From: Candidatus Cloacimonas acidaminovorans str. Evry
GTDB lineage: Bacteria > Cloacimonadota > Cloacimonadia > Cloacimonadales > Cloacimonadaceae
Direction of reading: 5' to 3'
Assembly: GCF_000146065.2 (NCBI RefSeq)
Contig: NC_020449.1
Span: 1,402,654-1,466,653 of the forward strand
DNA: 64,000 nucleotides
The translations under genes were made by a program, and so were the position numbers. Positions 36,814-44,775 of the stretch are shown here, in pieces. Positions within the stretch are counted from its first letter, which is position 1. Every line of letters starts with the position of its first letter. The notes under the pieces are model-generated. The model did not search any database. It was not told the origin of the DNA and saw only the letters and a list, made by a program, of their open reading frames with translations.

Positions 36814-37859
36814 CTAATATTTTTTCTTTAATGCCGGAAGACCTGGCAAAAAGCATTATCAGCAGGCAACCCGATTTACCTGAATATAGAATTAAGCAGG
36901 TTCTTTCCTGGTTATATAAGTTTTATCTCAATGAACCGGAAAAAATGACTAATCTGCCTGAGGAATTCAGGGCATTTTTAAAGACCAATTATTCCTTCTT
37001 TTTACCTGAAATAGAAAGCAAACTGGTGTCCCAAGACGGAGCTGTAAAGTATCGTTTGCTTTTAGAGGATGGCAAAATAATTGAAAGTGTTTTAATTCCT
37101 GCAGAGAAGAAGAATACACTTTGCCTTTCTACTCAGGTTGGTTGTGCCCGCAATTGCAAATTTTGTGCTACGGGAAAAATGGGTTTGATCAGAAATTTGG
37201 CAACTCAGGAAATTATAGGGCAGGTAATTATAGCCAGTAAAGAACTAAAAAATAGCGGTACGGCAAAGCTTACAAATCTCGTTTTAATGGGAATGGGTGA
37301 ACCGATGGATAACCTGAAAAATGTTCTTATGGCACTCCAAATTTTGCAAAGCAATGCAGGGTTTTCTTTCAGTCCAAGACGCATAACGGTTTCTACCTGT
37401 GGAGTTGTTCCCGGCATTATAGCTCTTGCAGATAGCGGAATTAAAGCCAAACTTGCCCTTTCCCTAACTTCCGCTATTCAGTCCAAACGCCGGAAATTAA
37501 TGCCTGTAAGCGATCAATATAACCTTATTCAGCTAAAACAGGCATTATTATATTACCTAAGAAAAACTTCCTTTCGCATAACTATTGAATATATCCTCAT
37601 TCCGAACTTTAATATGGATAGTGAAGACCTTGCCGCTTTAAGAAAATTCACCGGTGACCTGTCCTGTAAAATAAATTTTATCCCTTACAATCCAGGCAGG
37701 AATTCCCCCTTTAGAGCTCCTACAGAAACAGAAATTAAGGACTTTATGCAAAGAGCGCAAAAATTGCCCCAGGCAATAACTTTACGCAAAAGCAGAGGAG
37801 CAGATATTTTTGGCGCCTGCGGACAACTTACAAAAAATAATCTGGGAGAAAAGAAATGA
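36807..37859 (+). CDS. rlmN: 23S rRNA (adenine-2503-C2)-methyltransferase RlmN
   Basis: 350 residues. The radical SAM cluster is C113-ARN-C117-KF-C120 (GCARNCKFCATGKMG); LVLMGMGEPMDN and the second catalytic cysteine C338 in FGACGQL also match RlmN. It methylates A2503 of 23S rRNA (and tRNA in some species) at C2. It overlaps ricT and, as ATGA, deoC. Confidence 0.95.
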   Translation: MLTNIFSLMPEDLAKSIISRQPDLPEYRIKQVLSWLYKFYLNEPEKMTNLPEEFRAFLKTNYSFFLPEIESKLVSQDGAVKYRLLLEDGKIIESVLIPAEKKNTLCLSTQVGCARNCKFCATGKMGLIRNLATQEIIGQVIIASKELKNSGTAKLTNLVLMGMGEPMDNLKNVLMALQILQSNAGFSFSPRRITVSTCGVVPGIIALADSGIKAKLALSLTSAIQSKRRKLMPVSDQYNLIQLKQALLYYLRKTSFRITIEYILIPNFNMDSEDLAALRKFTGDLSCKINFIPYNPGRNSPFRAPTETEIKDFMQRAQKLPQAITLRKSRGADIFGACGQLTKNNLGEKK

Positions 37860-38632
37860 AAGATATTCCTCACATTGCTAAAGAACTTTTTGGCGACAAT
37901 CATCCCGCTCAATGTAACGGTGGACATATCATTTGTCTGAACTGTTATCATTGTCATTTAAAATTCCCCGATCAAATTTATGATCCCCATCAGGGTTTGG
38001 CTTCCGTGATAGATGCTACAATTCTAAAGGCAGAAACCAAAAAAGAAGAGGTAACAGAACTCTGTAAAACGGCAAATCAATACAAAACTGCTTCCGTTTG
38101 TGTTAATTCACATTTTATCCCTTTAGCGAAAGGACTTCTGGAAAAACCGGTTAAAAGTTGCACCGTTATCAATTTTCCCTTGGGAGCATCTTGTCCCCAA
38201 GCAATTGTTAATGAGGCAAAAGCGGTTTTGGAAATCGGAGCGGAAGAAGTGGATTTGGTTCAGAACTTAAGTGCTTTTTTAAGTGGTGATTACGATAACG
38301 ATTTGCAATGTATGCAAGAAGTGGTTAAATTATGTAAGAAGCATAAGGCGTTGCTGAAAGTTATTCTGGAGACCTGCTATCTTACCGAAGAACAAATAAT
38401 TATCAGTTGCTTGCTGGCAAAAAAAGCAGGAGCGGATTTTGTGAAGACCTCTACCGGCTTTGGAACTGCAGGTGCTACTAAGGAAAATGTCACATTAATG
38501 CGTAAAGTTGTAGGACCTAAAATCGGAGTGAAAGCAGCAGGCGGAATTAGAACCAAAGAACAAGCACTGGCAATGCTTTCTGCAGGTGCCAACAGAATCG
38601 GAGCTTCCAGTGTGAAGACAATTTTACAGTAA
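37856..38632 (+). CDS. deoC: Deoxyribose-phosphate aldolase with Cys-rich N-terminal extension
   Basis: 258 residues. The aldolase core begins near residue 47 (LASVIDATIL) and includes FPLGA, LLKVILETCYLT with the Schiff-base-type lysine region, FVKTSTGFGTAGAT and GVKAAGGIRT. It cleaves 2-deoxyribose 5-phosphate into glyceraldehyde 3-phosphate and acetaldehyde. Residues 1-45 are an extension with C20, H24, C27, C30, H32, C33 and H34, resembling a small metal-binding knuckle not usual in DeoC. It is coupled to rlmN by ATGA. Confidence 0.92.
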   Translation: MKDIPHIAKELFGDNHPAQCNGGHIICLNCYHCHLKFPDQIYDPHQGLASVIDATILKAETKKEEVTELCKTANQYKTASVCVNSHFIPLAKGLLEKPVKSCTVINFPLGASCPQAIVNEAKAVLEIGAEEVDLVQNLSAFLSGDYDNDLQCMQEVVKLCKKHKALLKVILETCYLTEEQIIISCLLAKKAGADFVKTSTGFGTAGATKENVTLMRKVVGPKIGVKAAGGIRTKEQALAMLSAGANRIGASSVKTILQ

Positions 38633-38644
38633 GGATTACACACA

Positions 38645-40057
38645 ATGAAAGTAAATATTGCCGGATTCAATATAGATAAAGAACTTATTGATAAACTGAA
38701 TAGTCCTTTGGCTACTCCTGAATTGATTTCCGCCTCTTATGCCCGTATCAGCAGAAGCAATAAAAGCATAGAAGAATTAAGAAAAGAAGCAATGAAAGAA
38801 CTGGAAAAGGCAAGAAAAACCAATACCAATATTATCTTTGCAATGGGTCATAGCTCTGTGGCAGAACATTCGGTATTTAATATTGATCTAATCGGTGTTT
38901 CCAGGGCGTTAACAGAATTGATTCAGCGCAGCAGAATTGCTTCCTTCACGGAAAAATCTCAACGCTATGTAACTTTTAGCAAGGATTATGTTGTCCCTGC
39001 AGAATTTGCGAATCGTCCCAAACTGAAACAGCCCTACAAGAAACTGATGGACGAACTTTTTGCCGAATATGAATTAAGTTTTAACGCCTTAAATGAACTG
39101 TATAAAAAACAGAAACCGGAACTTAAAACCAGGGAAAGGGAATGCCTTGCCAAAGAAGATGCGCGTTACATTTTGCCTCTTTCCACAAAAACCCAAATGG
39201 GAATGACAATTAATGCCCGTTCTCTGGAAAATCTCTTGAGGCGTTTAAGTAAAAGTCCCTTAAAAGAAGCGGCTGAACTGAAGGAATTATTATATACAAA
39301 GGTTTCAGCAATTGCCCCATCTTTAATTCGTTATATAGATAATGATGACTACACAGGTAAAGTGGACTTGGAAAAGGTTGGTTTTACTGGTTTTCTACAG
39401 CAGGAATTGCCTTGGGTGAAAGAACTGGATTTGGAAAATAAAGTGAGGGTTATTAACCTTCCTGCTAATGCTGATGACACTATTTTAGCAAGTATTATCT
39501 ACCAGCAGGGAGAATTGAACTGGAATGAAACTAAGGAAACGGTTGCCCATTTACCCAGAATAATTAAACAGCAACTCTGGAATCAGGTTTTTAAAGACCT
39601 GAAACCCTGGCATAAAGTTCCCCGTGCCTTTGAGACAGTTGATTTCAGCTTTGAACTTACTATGAGCGAAAGTTGCTGGGCTCAATTTAAACGACATCGC
39701 TATTGTACTGTTTTGCGTAAAGCGGGAAGTTCTTTAGCAGCAAAAATTCCTCCTGCCATTAAAGCTATTAACAGGGAAAATATATGGACCAAACTGAATA
39801 ATAAAATTATTAGAATGGGCAGTGCACTTCCCCCCAAATTGGCATATCTAAACCCTTATTTTAGAACTAATGCTTCTATTGTTACCGTTTTTGTGAAAAT
39901 GAACTTACGGGAAATATATCATTTTGTGCGGTTGAGGAGTGACGAAAATGCCCAATGGGAAATTAGAGAGCTGTCACAATTAATGGCTGCACAAGTTAAA
40001 AAAAATGCTCCGCAAGCCGCTTCATTCCTTTGTGGAAAAAGCGAAATGAATAGATAA
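38645..40057 (+). CDS. thyX: Long ThyX-family (FAD-dependent thymidylate synthase) protein
   Basis: 470 residues, about twice a typical ThyX. The N-terminal half has GHSSVAEHSVF and QRSRIASFTEKSQRYV, the counterpart of RHRxxSxNExSxRY with the His replaced by Ser, then EDARYILPLSTKT. The C-terminal half repeats the fold: FKRHRYCTVL (345-357 region), then NLREIYHFVRLRSDENAQWE, followed by the IRELSQLMAAQ helix. ThyX makes dTMP using FAD and folate. Long tandem ThyX proteins are known from Chlamydia. Activity is likely, but the residue change leaves doubt. AAGGA lies 12 bases before the ATG. Confidence 0.82.
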   Translation: MKVNIAGFNIDKELIDKLNSPLATPELISASYARISRSNKSIEELRKEAMKELEKARKTNTNIIFAMGHSSVAEHSVFNIDLIGVSRALTELIQRSRIASFTEKSQRYVTFSKDYVVPAEFANRPKLKQPYKKLMDELFAEYELSFNALNELYKKQKPELKTRERECLAKEDARYILPLSTKTQMGMTINARSLENLLRRLSKSPLKEAAELKELLYTKVSAIAPSLIRYIDNDDYTGKVDLEKVGFTGFLQQELPWVKELDLENKVRVINLPANADDTILASIIYQQGELNWNETKETVAHLPRIIKQQLWNQVFKDLKPWHKVPRAFETVDFSFELTMSESCWAQFKRHRYCTVLRKAGSSLAAKIPPAIKAINRENIWTKLNNKIIRMGSALPPKLAYLNPYFRTNASIVTVFVKMNLREIYHFVRLRSDENAQWEIRELSQLMAAQVKKNAPQAASFLCGKSEMNR

Positions 40058-40192
40058 AAAGGGTTGAGAATAGCGGAAGATTGATGTCCCCATCAACTAC
40101 CTGTAGGAAAAAGGTTGTGAAGGTTGAGAGAATAAAGAAAGTTGAGAAGGTTTAGATGCCCTTTTGCTCTCCGCTCTTTTCCTTCTGCAAAA

Positions 40193-40241
40193 AAGCCCAA
40201 AGGGCGATACAATCATAGCGATGGTAGCGTAAGCCCCTCGT
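40193..40241. repeat. GGGGCTTACGCC element, inverted copy 3
   Basis: Reverse complement of the 24119-24168 element: GCCCAAAGGGCGATACAATC, ATAGCGATGG, then GCGTAAGCCCCTCG. Confidence 0.7.
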
Positions 40242-40289
40242 AAAATGTAAGCCCCGACTTCTTTTTTCTTTTCATCTTCCCATTTTCCA

Positions 40290-40341
40290 AAAGCTCCAAA
40301 GGGCGACACAATCATAGCGATGGTGGCGTTAGCCCCTCGTA
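40290..40341. repeat. GGGGCTTACGCC element, inverted copy 4
   Basis: Second inverted copy, 97 bp after copy 3, keeping AAAGGGCGACACAATCATAG and GTGGCGTTAGCCCCTCG. Confidence 0.7.
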
Positions 40342-40472
40342 AAAAAGTAAGAAACAACCATCTATCTTTTTCCACTGTTCCCCGATATAAATATCCTGAA
40401 AATCCCCTTCCTCCCATTCCTTCCAGAGCTAATAAATCTTGATAGTTATTTGCTTGATATATAGTAAATTCT

Positions 40473-40546
40473 GTAACGACTCCGTAACACTTCCGTAACA
40501 CTTCCCTTGTCTCGTTACGGAGTTGTTACTTGGTTGTTACTTGATT
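40473..40546. repeat. 11-bp-phased mirror array GTAAC|GTTAC (C)
   Basis: GTAAC starts at 40473, 40484 and 40495. After a short centre, GTTAC starts at 40514, 40525 and 40536. Both halves have an exact 11-bp period and point in opposite directions. CCGTAAC and GTTACGG around the centre form an inverted repeat. Confidence 0.88.
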
Positions 40547-40719
40547 ATAAGAAGATGAAGCAAGCTGAAAAAGATAATAAATTAAAGGCGAAGCACTTAA
40601 CAGGAGTGCTGTAAACGATAATATACTTCCTTTTTGGTTGATCGGGATTCGGTAGCTCCATAATGAAATAATATTATTATTATATTTTATCTTCCTATTG
40701 AAGTAAAAATCATTATTAC

Positions 40720-40799
40720 CTGTCGTTCCTACGGAACTCTCTCTAAAAGAAGGAGATATGTTGTTTTTATTTACTCTTTGCACCGGGTTTCAACCCGGT
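40720..40799. repeat. Inverted, interrupted GTTCC/CCCGG repeat
   Basis: CTGTCGTTCCTACGGAAC (40720-40737) is the first hairpin in reverse orientation. CACCGGGTTTCAACCCGG (40781-40798) is a separate copy of the second palindrome. Confidence 0.6.
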
Positions 40800-40912
40800 A
40801 ATAAAAGATAACCCTACAAACTATTAGCTCTTGTCTCCGCCAATTCCATAAGTAAGAAAGATATTATAGAAAAGTTTCAACCTGACGAAGAAATAATGCT
40901 ACAAAAGAGAAA

Positions 40913-40961
40913 AAGTTCCGTAGGAACGACAGATACTAACAACGGGTTTGGAACCCGGTGA
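40913..40961. repeat. GTTCC/CCCGG REP-like repeat
   Basis: GTTCCGTAGGAAC, GACAGATACTAACAA, CGGGTTTGGAACCCG. Compared with 23956-24000, paired positions in the palindrome changed, keeping the hairpins. Confidence 0.7.
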
Positions 40962-41000
40962 AAGGAATGCAGAATAATCATTATCTCTTTTTCCGAAAAA

Positions 41001-41190
41001 AAGTTCCGGAGGAACGACAGATATTATAGAAGGGCTTCAACCCGGAGAAGAAAAGTCAATTTTTGCTTTTGGTTTGCTGAATTCTAATTCCCCATAAATT
41101 ATGGACAATTATTTTTCAGAGTTCTGCGAACTTTTTAGCAATTTGGAACTTGCCAACCCATTTTTCCTCAACTGCATTATTTATGTTTAA
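41001..41190. repeat. REP-like unit plus composite repeat, copy 2
   Basis: GTTCCGGAGGAAC at 41003-41015 leads into GATATTATAGAAGGGCTTCA. An AT-rich stretch follows, ending in a minus-strand coding relic NINNAVEEKWVGKF, then QIAKKFAEL and a TGA at 41116-41118. Bases 41021-41190 align by eye with 224-393. Confidence 0.65.
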
Positions 41191-41513
41191 GTAGATAATA
41201 TTTTCTTTGTAGGCACAAAAATTTTTCTTGTCTTTTTTCAGGATTGTAAATAGTAGGTATCGGAAGAGAAATATAGAAGCGAAGGAACGGTGATCTCTGG
41301 CTAATTTTTTTCGGAAGAACGACATCCTGTTGTTCCTCTTACAAGCCAGTTCTTGCGTTATTGTAAGCTTTTCGGCAAGAAGAAAAAGCGAAAACGCTGG
41401 TTGACGAGGAACTCAACCTTCCGGATAAAAAAAGTTGGAGATAGTAGTTGCCTACATACATTACAGTCCAGTTGAAAATTATAATATAAAATAAAATATA
41501 AAGGAAACAAAAA

Positions 41514-42725
41514 ATGGAACTCTCTAAGCGAGCCCGAGAAATTCAGGCATCACCCATCCGTAAATTAAATCCCTATGCCAATTCCGCGAAAAAAAGGGGA
41601 ATTAAGGTTTATCATCTGAATATTGGTCAGCCCGATTTGCCCACCCCAAAAGAAATGTTAAAGGCATATCACGAATTTTCAGATGAGGTTTTGGAATACG
41701 GACCTTCCCAAGGTCTGGATATTTATCGTGAGGGTTTAGTTAAATATTACGGAAATTTAGGTATTGAATTAAAGGTAGATGATATTATTGTAACAACCGG
41801 CGGTAGCGAAGCAATAACTTTCGCGATGATGGTTGTTTGCGAAGTTGGAGACGAAATTATTGTTCCTGAACCGTTTTATACAAACTATAACGGTTTTGCT
41901 ACAATGGCAGGGATAACTTTGATACCTTTAACAACTTATGCAGAAAATGGTTTTGCCTTACCTGGGAACTCGGTAATAGAAGCAAAAATCAGTCCCAAAA
42001 CCAAAGCCATAATGCTTTGCAATCCGGGAAATCCAACAGGAACTGTATACAGTAGAGAAGAAATTTTTCGCATTGCTGATTTGGCAAAACGCAAAGGTCT
42101 CTATTTCATTTCTGACGAGGTCTACCGGGAGTTTATTTATGATGGATTAAGCCATACCAGCGTTCTTGAAGTTCCCGATTTTGAAGAAAACGCTATTTTA
42201 GTGGATAGTGTTTCCAAACGCTACAGTGCTTGTGGAGCCAGAATTGGTTGTATTGTAAGCAAAAACAAGGAAATAATGTCCTCGGTATTAAAGTTTGCTC
42301 AGGCGCGTTTATGCCCTCCAACCGTGGATCAATTAGTGGCAAATGCCGGAATTTATTTACCGGAAACATATTTTGAACAGTTAAAAGTAGAATATCAATC
42401 CCGGCGTGATTTGGTATTAAGTGAGCTGGAAAAAATTCCTGGTGTTATTTGTAAAAAACCGGAAGGAGCTTTTTATGTGTTTGCCAAGCTACCTATTGAG
42501 GATGCAGAGGACTTTATTATCTGGATGCTGAAGGAATTTCAGATTGATAATGAAACGGTTATGGCTGCTCCGGGTGACGGATTTTATGCTACACCTGGTT
42601 TAGGGAAAAATGAACTTCGCCTGGCTTATATTCTTTGTAAAGAAGACCTGAAAAAAGCAATGTACATTTTTCAAAACGGACTTGCCGAATATCAGAAATT
42701 GCATATAGGAAAAGCAAGTTCATAA
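41514..42725 (+). CDS. Aspartate aminotransferase-like PLP enzyme (class I/II)
   Basis: 403 residues with NIGQPDLPTP, TTGGSEA, NPGNPTG (170-176), SDEVYREF and SVSKRYSACGARIG carrying the PLP lysine K235. The C-terminal Arg region GKNELRLAY is also present. The fold-type I subgroup I-gamma is likely; the substrate amino acid is uncertain. AAGGAAAC precedes the ATG. It follows a repeat cluster and begins the 41.5-48.9 kb gene run. Confidence 0.9.
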   Translation: MELSKRAREIQASPIRKLNPYANSAKKRGIKVYHLNIGQPDLPTPKEMLKAYHEFSDEVLEYGPSQGLDIYREGLVKYYGNLGIELKVDDIIVTTGGSEAITFAMMVVCEVGDEIIVPEPFYTNYNGFATMAGITLIPLTTYAENGFALPGNSVIEAKISPKTKAIMLCNPGNPTGTVYSREEIFRIADLAKRKGLYFISDEVYREFIYDGLSHTSVLEVPDFEENAILVDSVSKRYSACGARIGCIVSKNKEIMSSVLKFAQARLCPPTVDQLVANAGIYLPETYFEQLKVEYQSRRDLVLSELEKIPGVICKKPEGAFYVFAKLPIEDAEDFIIWMLKEFQIDNETVMAAPGDGFYATPGLGKNELRLAYILCKEDLKKAMYIFQNGLAEYQKLHIGKASS

Positions 42726-42740
42726 TATTAAAGGGAAAAA

Positions 42741-42827
42741 ATGAAGAAAATGGAAGGGGATTTTCAGGATACCAAAGCAAAAAGGGAACTGATAAATCCC
42801 GATAAAGGAGAAATGAAAGGACAATAG
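42741..42827 (+). CDS. Possible 28-aa small protein
   Basis: ATG at 42741 after AAAGGGAA opens a 28-codon charged frame (MKKMEGDFQDTK...) ending TAG one base before the permease ATG. The ribosome site and position between two genes fit a small translated ORF or a coupling peptide. No family is recognised. Confidence 0.35.
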   Translation: MKKMEGDFQDTKAKRELINPDKGEMKGQ

Positions 42828-42828
42828 T

Positions 42829-43761
42829 ATGAAAACGAAACGAAAAATCTCTCCCTACCTCTATATTCTGCCGGCTCTATTTTTGCTGGTTGCTTTTCGT
42901 TTAATACCAATCATAATGAGCTTTGTAATCAGCTTTTTTGACTGGTCAATTACAGGCACAGGCAAATTCATCGGCTTGCTTAATTATGCTAATATGTTGA
43001 AAGATAGCGTTTTTTGGCAATCAATGGGCAATACATTCTGGCTGGTGATTTTTGTAGTTCCCTTAAGCATTATTTTTTCTCTGCTTTTTGCGGTGCTGTT
43101 AAACAATATTAAAGCTGTTAAAGGACTTTTCCGCACGATTTATTTTATGCCCTATGTAACTTCCCTGGTAGCTGTTTCCATCGTCTGGAAATTGATGTTC
43201 AATGAGCAAACCGGCTTAATAAATACCTTAATTGGTTATATTGGAATTTCACCTCAAAAATGGTTATCCGAATCCAGAGGTATATTTGAAATGCTGTTTG
43301 CCAGGGCAGGAACTTCTTTTCCCCGCTTTTTAGGGGGACCTTCCCAAGCGCTTTTTGCAATTATTATTATGACTGTTTGGAAGGGCTTGGGTTATAATAC
43401 AATTATTTACCTTTCTGGTTTGCAAAACATTTCCAAGGTCTATTATGAGGCAGCTGAAATTGATGGCGCTAGTAAAATCAAACAATTTTTCAAAATAACT
43501 CTGCCTCTGGTCTCCCCTACTACTTTTTATGTGCTGATTATGACAACGATTGTAACTTTCCAGACCTTTTCCCAGGTCTATTTAATGACGGATAAGGGCG
43601 GACCACTAAATACTACCAAACTGATAGTATATTATATTTATGAAAAGGGATTTGACACTTTGGAAATGGGTTATGCCAGTGCTGTTGCCTTAGTTCTTTT
43701 CATCATTATCCTTGCATTAACCATCTATCAAAGACGGTTGGAAAAATATGTTAATTATTAA
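42829..43761 (+). CDS. Sugar ABC transporter permease (MalF/UgpA type)
   Basis: 310 residues with six membrane segments. The cytoplasmic EAA loop is YYEAAEIDGASKIKQFFKIT followed by LP, which docks the ATPase in carbohydrate importers (CUT1 family). AAAGGA lies before the ATG. The gene pairs with the MalG-like permease 15 bp downstream. No binding protein or ATPase is encoded in the window, so these must come from another locus. A segment of about 35 residues (about 140-175) between membrane helices is longer than usual. Confidence 0.9.
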   Translation: MKTKRKISPYLYILPALFLLVAFRLIPIIMSFVISFFDWSITGTGKFIGLLNYANMLKDSVFWQSMGNTFWLVIFVVPLSIIFSLLFAVLLNNIKAVKGLFRTIYFMPYVTSLVAVSIVWKLMFNEQTGLINTLIGYIGISPQKWLSESRGIFEMLFARAGTSFPRFLGGPSQALFAIIIMTVWKGLGYNTIIYLSGLQNISKVYYEAAEIDGASKIKQFFKITLPLVSPTTFYVLIMTTIVTFQTFSQVYLMTDKGGPLNTTKLIVYYIYEKGFDTLEMGYASAVALVLFIIILALTIYQRRLEKYVNY

Positions 43762-43776
43762 GGAAGGAGGAAGGAA

Positions 43777-44763
43777 ATGCCGGAAAAGATTCGTATGACC
43801 ATCATATACACAGTTCTTACTATTTGTGGACTGGCTATGATTATCCCTTTCATCTGGATGCTTTCCACTTCTTTAATGACACAATCCGAATTCAATAAAC
43901 AGGAAAGCACTTTTATTCCCAAGGAATCATATTATGTTTGGGACAATGGAACGCAAAAGCAAAAAATTATTCTGGTGCAGGAAAAAGGCAATACCAGCAT
44001 CATTCATATCTTGAATAAAGAAGATAAAATAATTGAGGAATATAAGGAAGTCCCCAGTTCCCAAATAAAAATGATTAAGAAAGTTCCCAGTTTTCACTGG
44101 CAGAATTATGTTACGGCATTTAACAAAGTTCCTTTTATTATCTACTTTAAAAATACACTGGTAGTTAGTTTCTTAACTTTAATCGGAGTGCTGATTACTT
44201 CTACCCTTGCTGCTTATGCTTTTGCCCGAATGGAATTTTTGGGAAGGGACTTTTTATTCTATCTGTTTTTAAGTATGATGATGGTTCCGGAACCCATCTA
44301 TCTGGTTTCTTCCTATGTTTTGCTGGATAAAATCAGTTGGCTGGATACCTATCAAGCACTTATAGTCCCTTGGTGTGTAAATATTTTTACTATTTTCCTC
44401 TTCCGTCAGCATTTCAAATCGCTCCCCCAGGAACTTTTTGATGCTGCTGCTATTGACGGCTGCAGTACTTTTGGAATGCTCTGGAGAATTATGCTTCCTC
44501 TTTCCAAATCGGTTATAGCTACCGCTTCCATTTTTTCTTTAATCGGAAGCTGGAACAGTTTTATGTGGCCACTGGTAATGACTAACCGTCCGGAATTAAG
44601 GGTCTTGCAAGTTGGGCTTAGCTACTTTAATCAGGAAGCATCAACGCAAACAACACTTTTAATGGCTGCTTCAACCTTCAGCATTGTCCCCATATTGATT
44701 CTGTTCTTTATGGCACAAAAACAAATTATAGCCAGCTATGCTAAAGCAGGATTAAAGGATTAA
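43777..44763 (+). CDS. Sugar ABC transporter permease (MalG/UgpE type) with insertion
   Basis: 328 residues. Membrane segment 1 (about 8-30) is followed by roughly 75 periplasmic residues before FHWQNYVTAFNKVPF. Relatives usually have about half that. The insert (about 45-105) contains beta-prone pieces such as QKIILVQEK and SIIHILNKEDK. The remaining segments and the EAA loop LFDAAAIDGCSTFGMLWRIM follow the family. AAGGAGG precedes the ATG. It works with the preceding permease. Confidence 0.88.
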   Translation: MPEKIRMTIIYTVLTICGLAMIIPFIWMLSTSLMTQSEFNKQESTFIPKESYYVWDNGTQKQKIILVQEKGNTSIIHILNKEDKIIEEYKEVPSSQIKMIKKVPSFHWQNYVTAFNKVPFIIYFKNTLVVSFLTLIGVLITSTLAAYAFARMEFLGRDFLFYLFLSMMMVPEPIYLVSSYVLLDKISWLDTYQALIVPWCVNIFTIFLFRQHFKSLPQELFDAAAIDGCSTFGMLWRIMLPLSKSVIATASIFSLIGSWNSFMWPLVMTNRPELRVLQVGLSYFNQEASTQTTLLMAASTFSIVPILILFFMAQKQIIASYAKAGLKD

Positions 44764-44775
44764 AAGGAGAAAAAA

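Larger units (their letters stand above)
40058..41513. other. Gene-free repeat cluster
   Basis: About 1.45 kb without a convincing gene. It holds two inverted GGGGCTTACGCC elements, array C, three GTTCC/CCCGG repeats, a GAACGA hairpin (about 41314-41332) and composite repeat copy 2. An inverted repeat GGTTGA...TCAACC lies near 41399-41419. Frames predicted here on the minus strand run through the repeats and lack ribosome sites and family features. Confidence 0.75.

Noticed and set aside
40097-40501. Minus-strand frame of 134 codons
   Set aside because: It runs through two inverted copies of the GGGGCTTACGCC element, so its repeated peptide GAYATIAMIVSPFG is repeat-derived.
41116-41325. Minus-strand frame of 69 codons treated as a gene
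   Set aside because: Only its last 25 codons match the other relic copies. The upstream part has no similarity and no ribosome site, so I list it as a relic.
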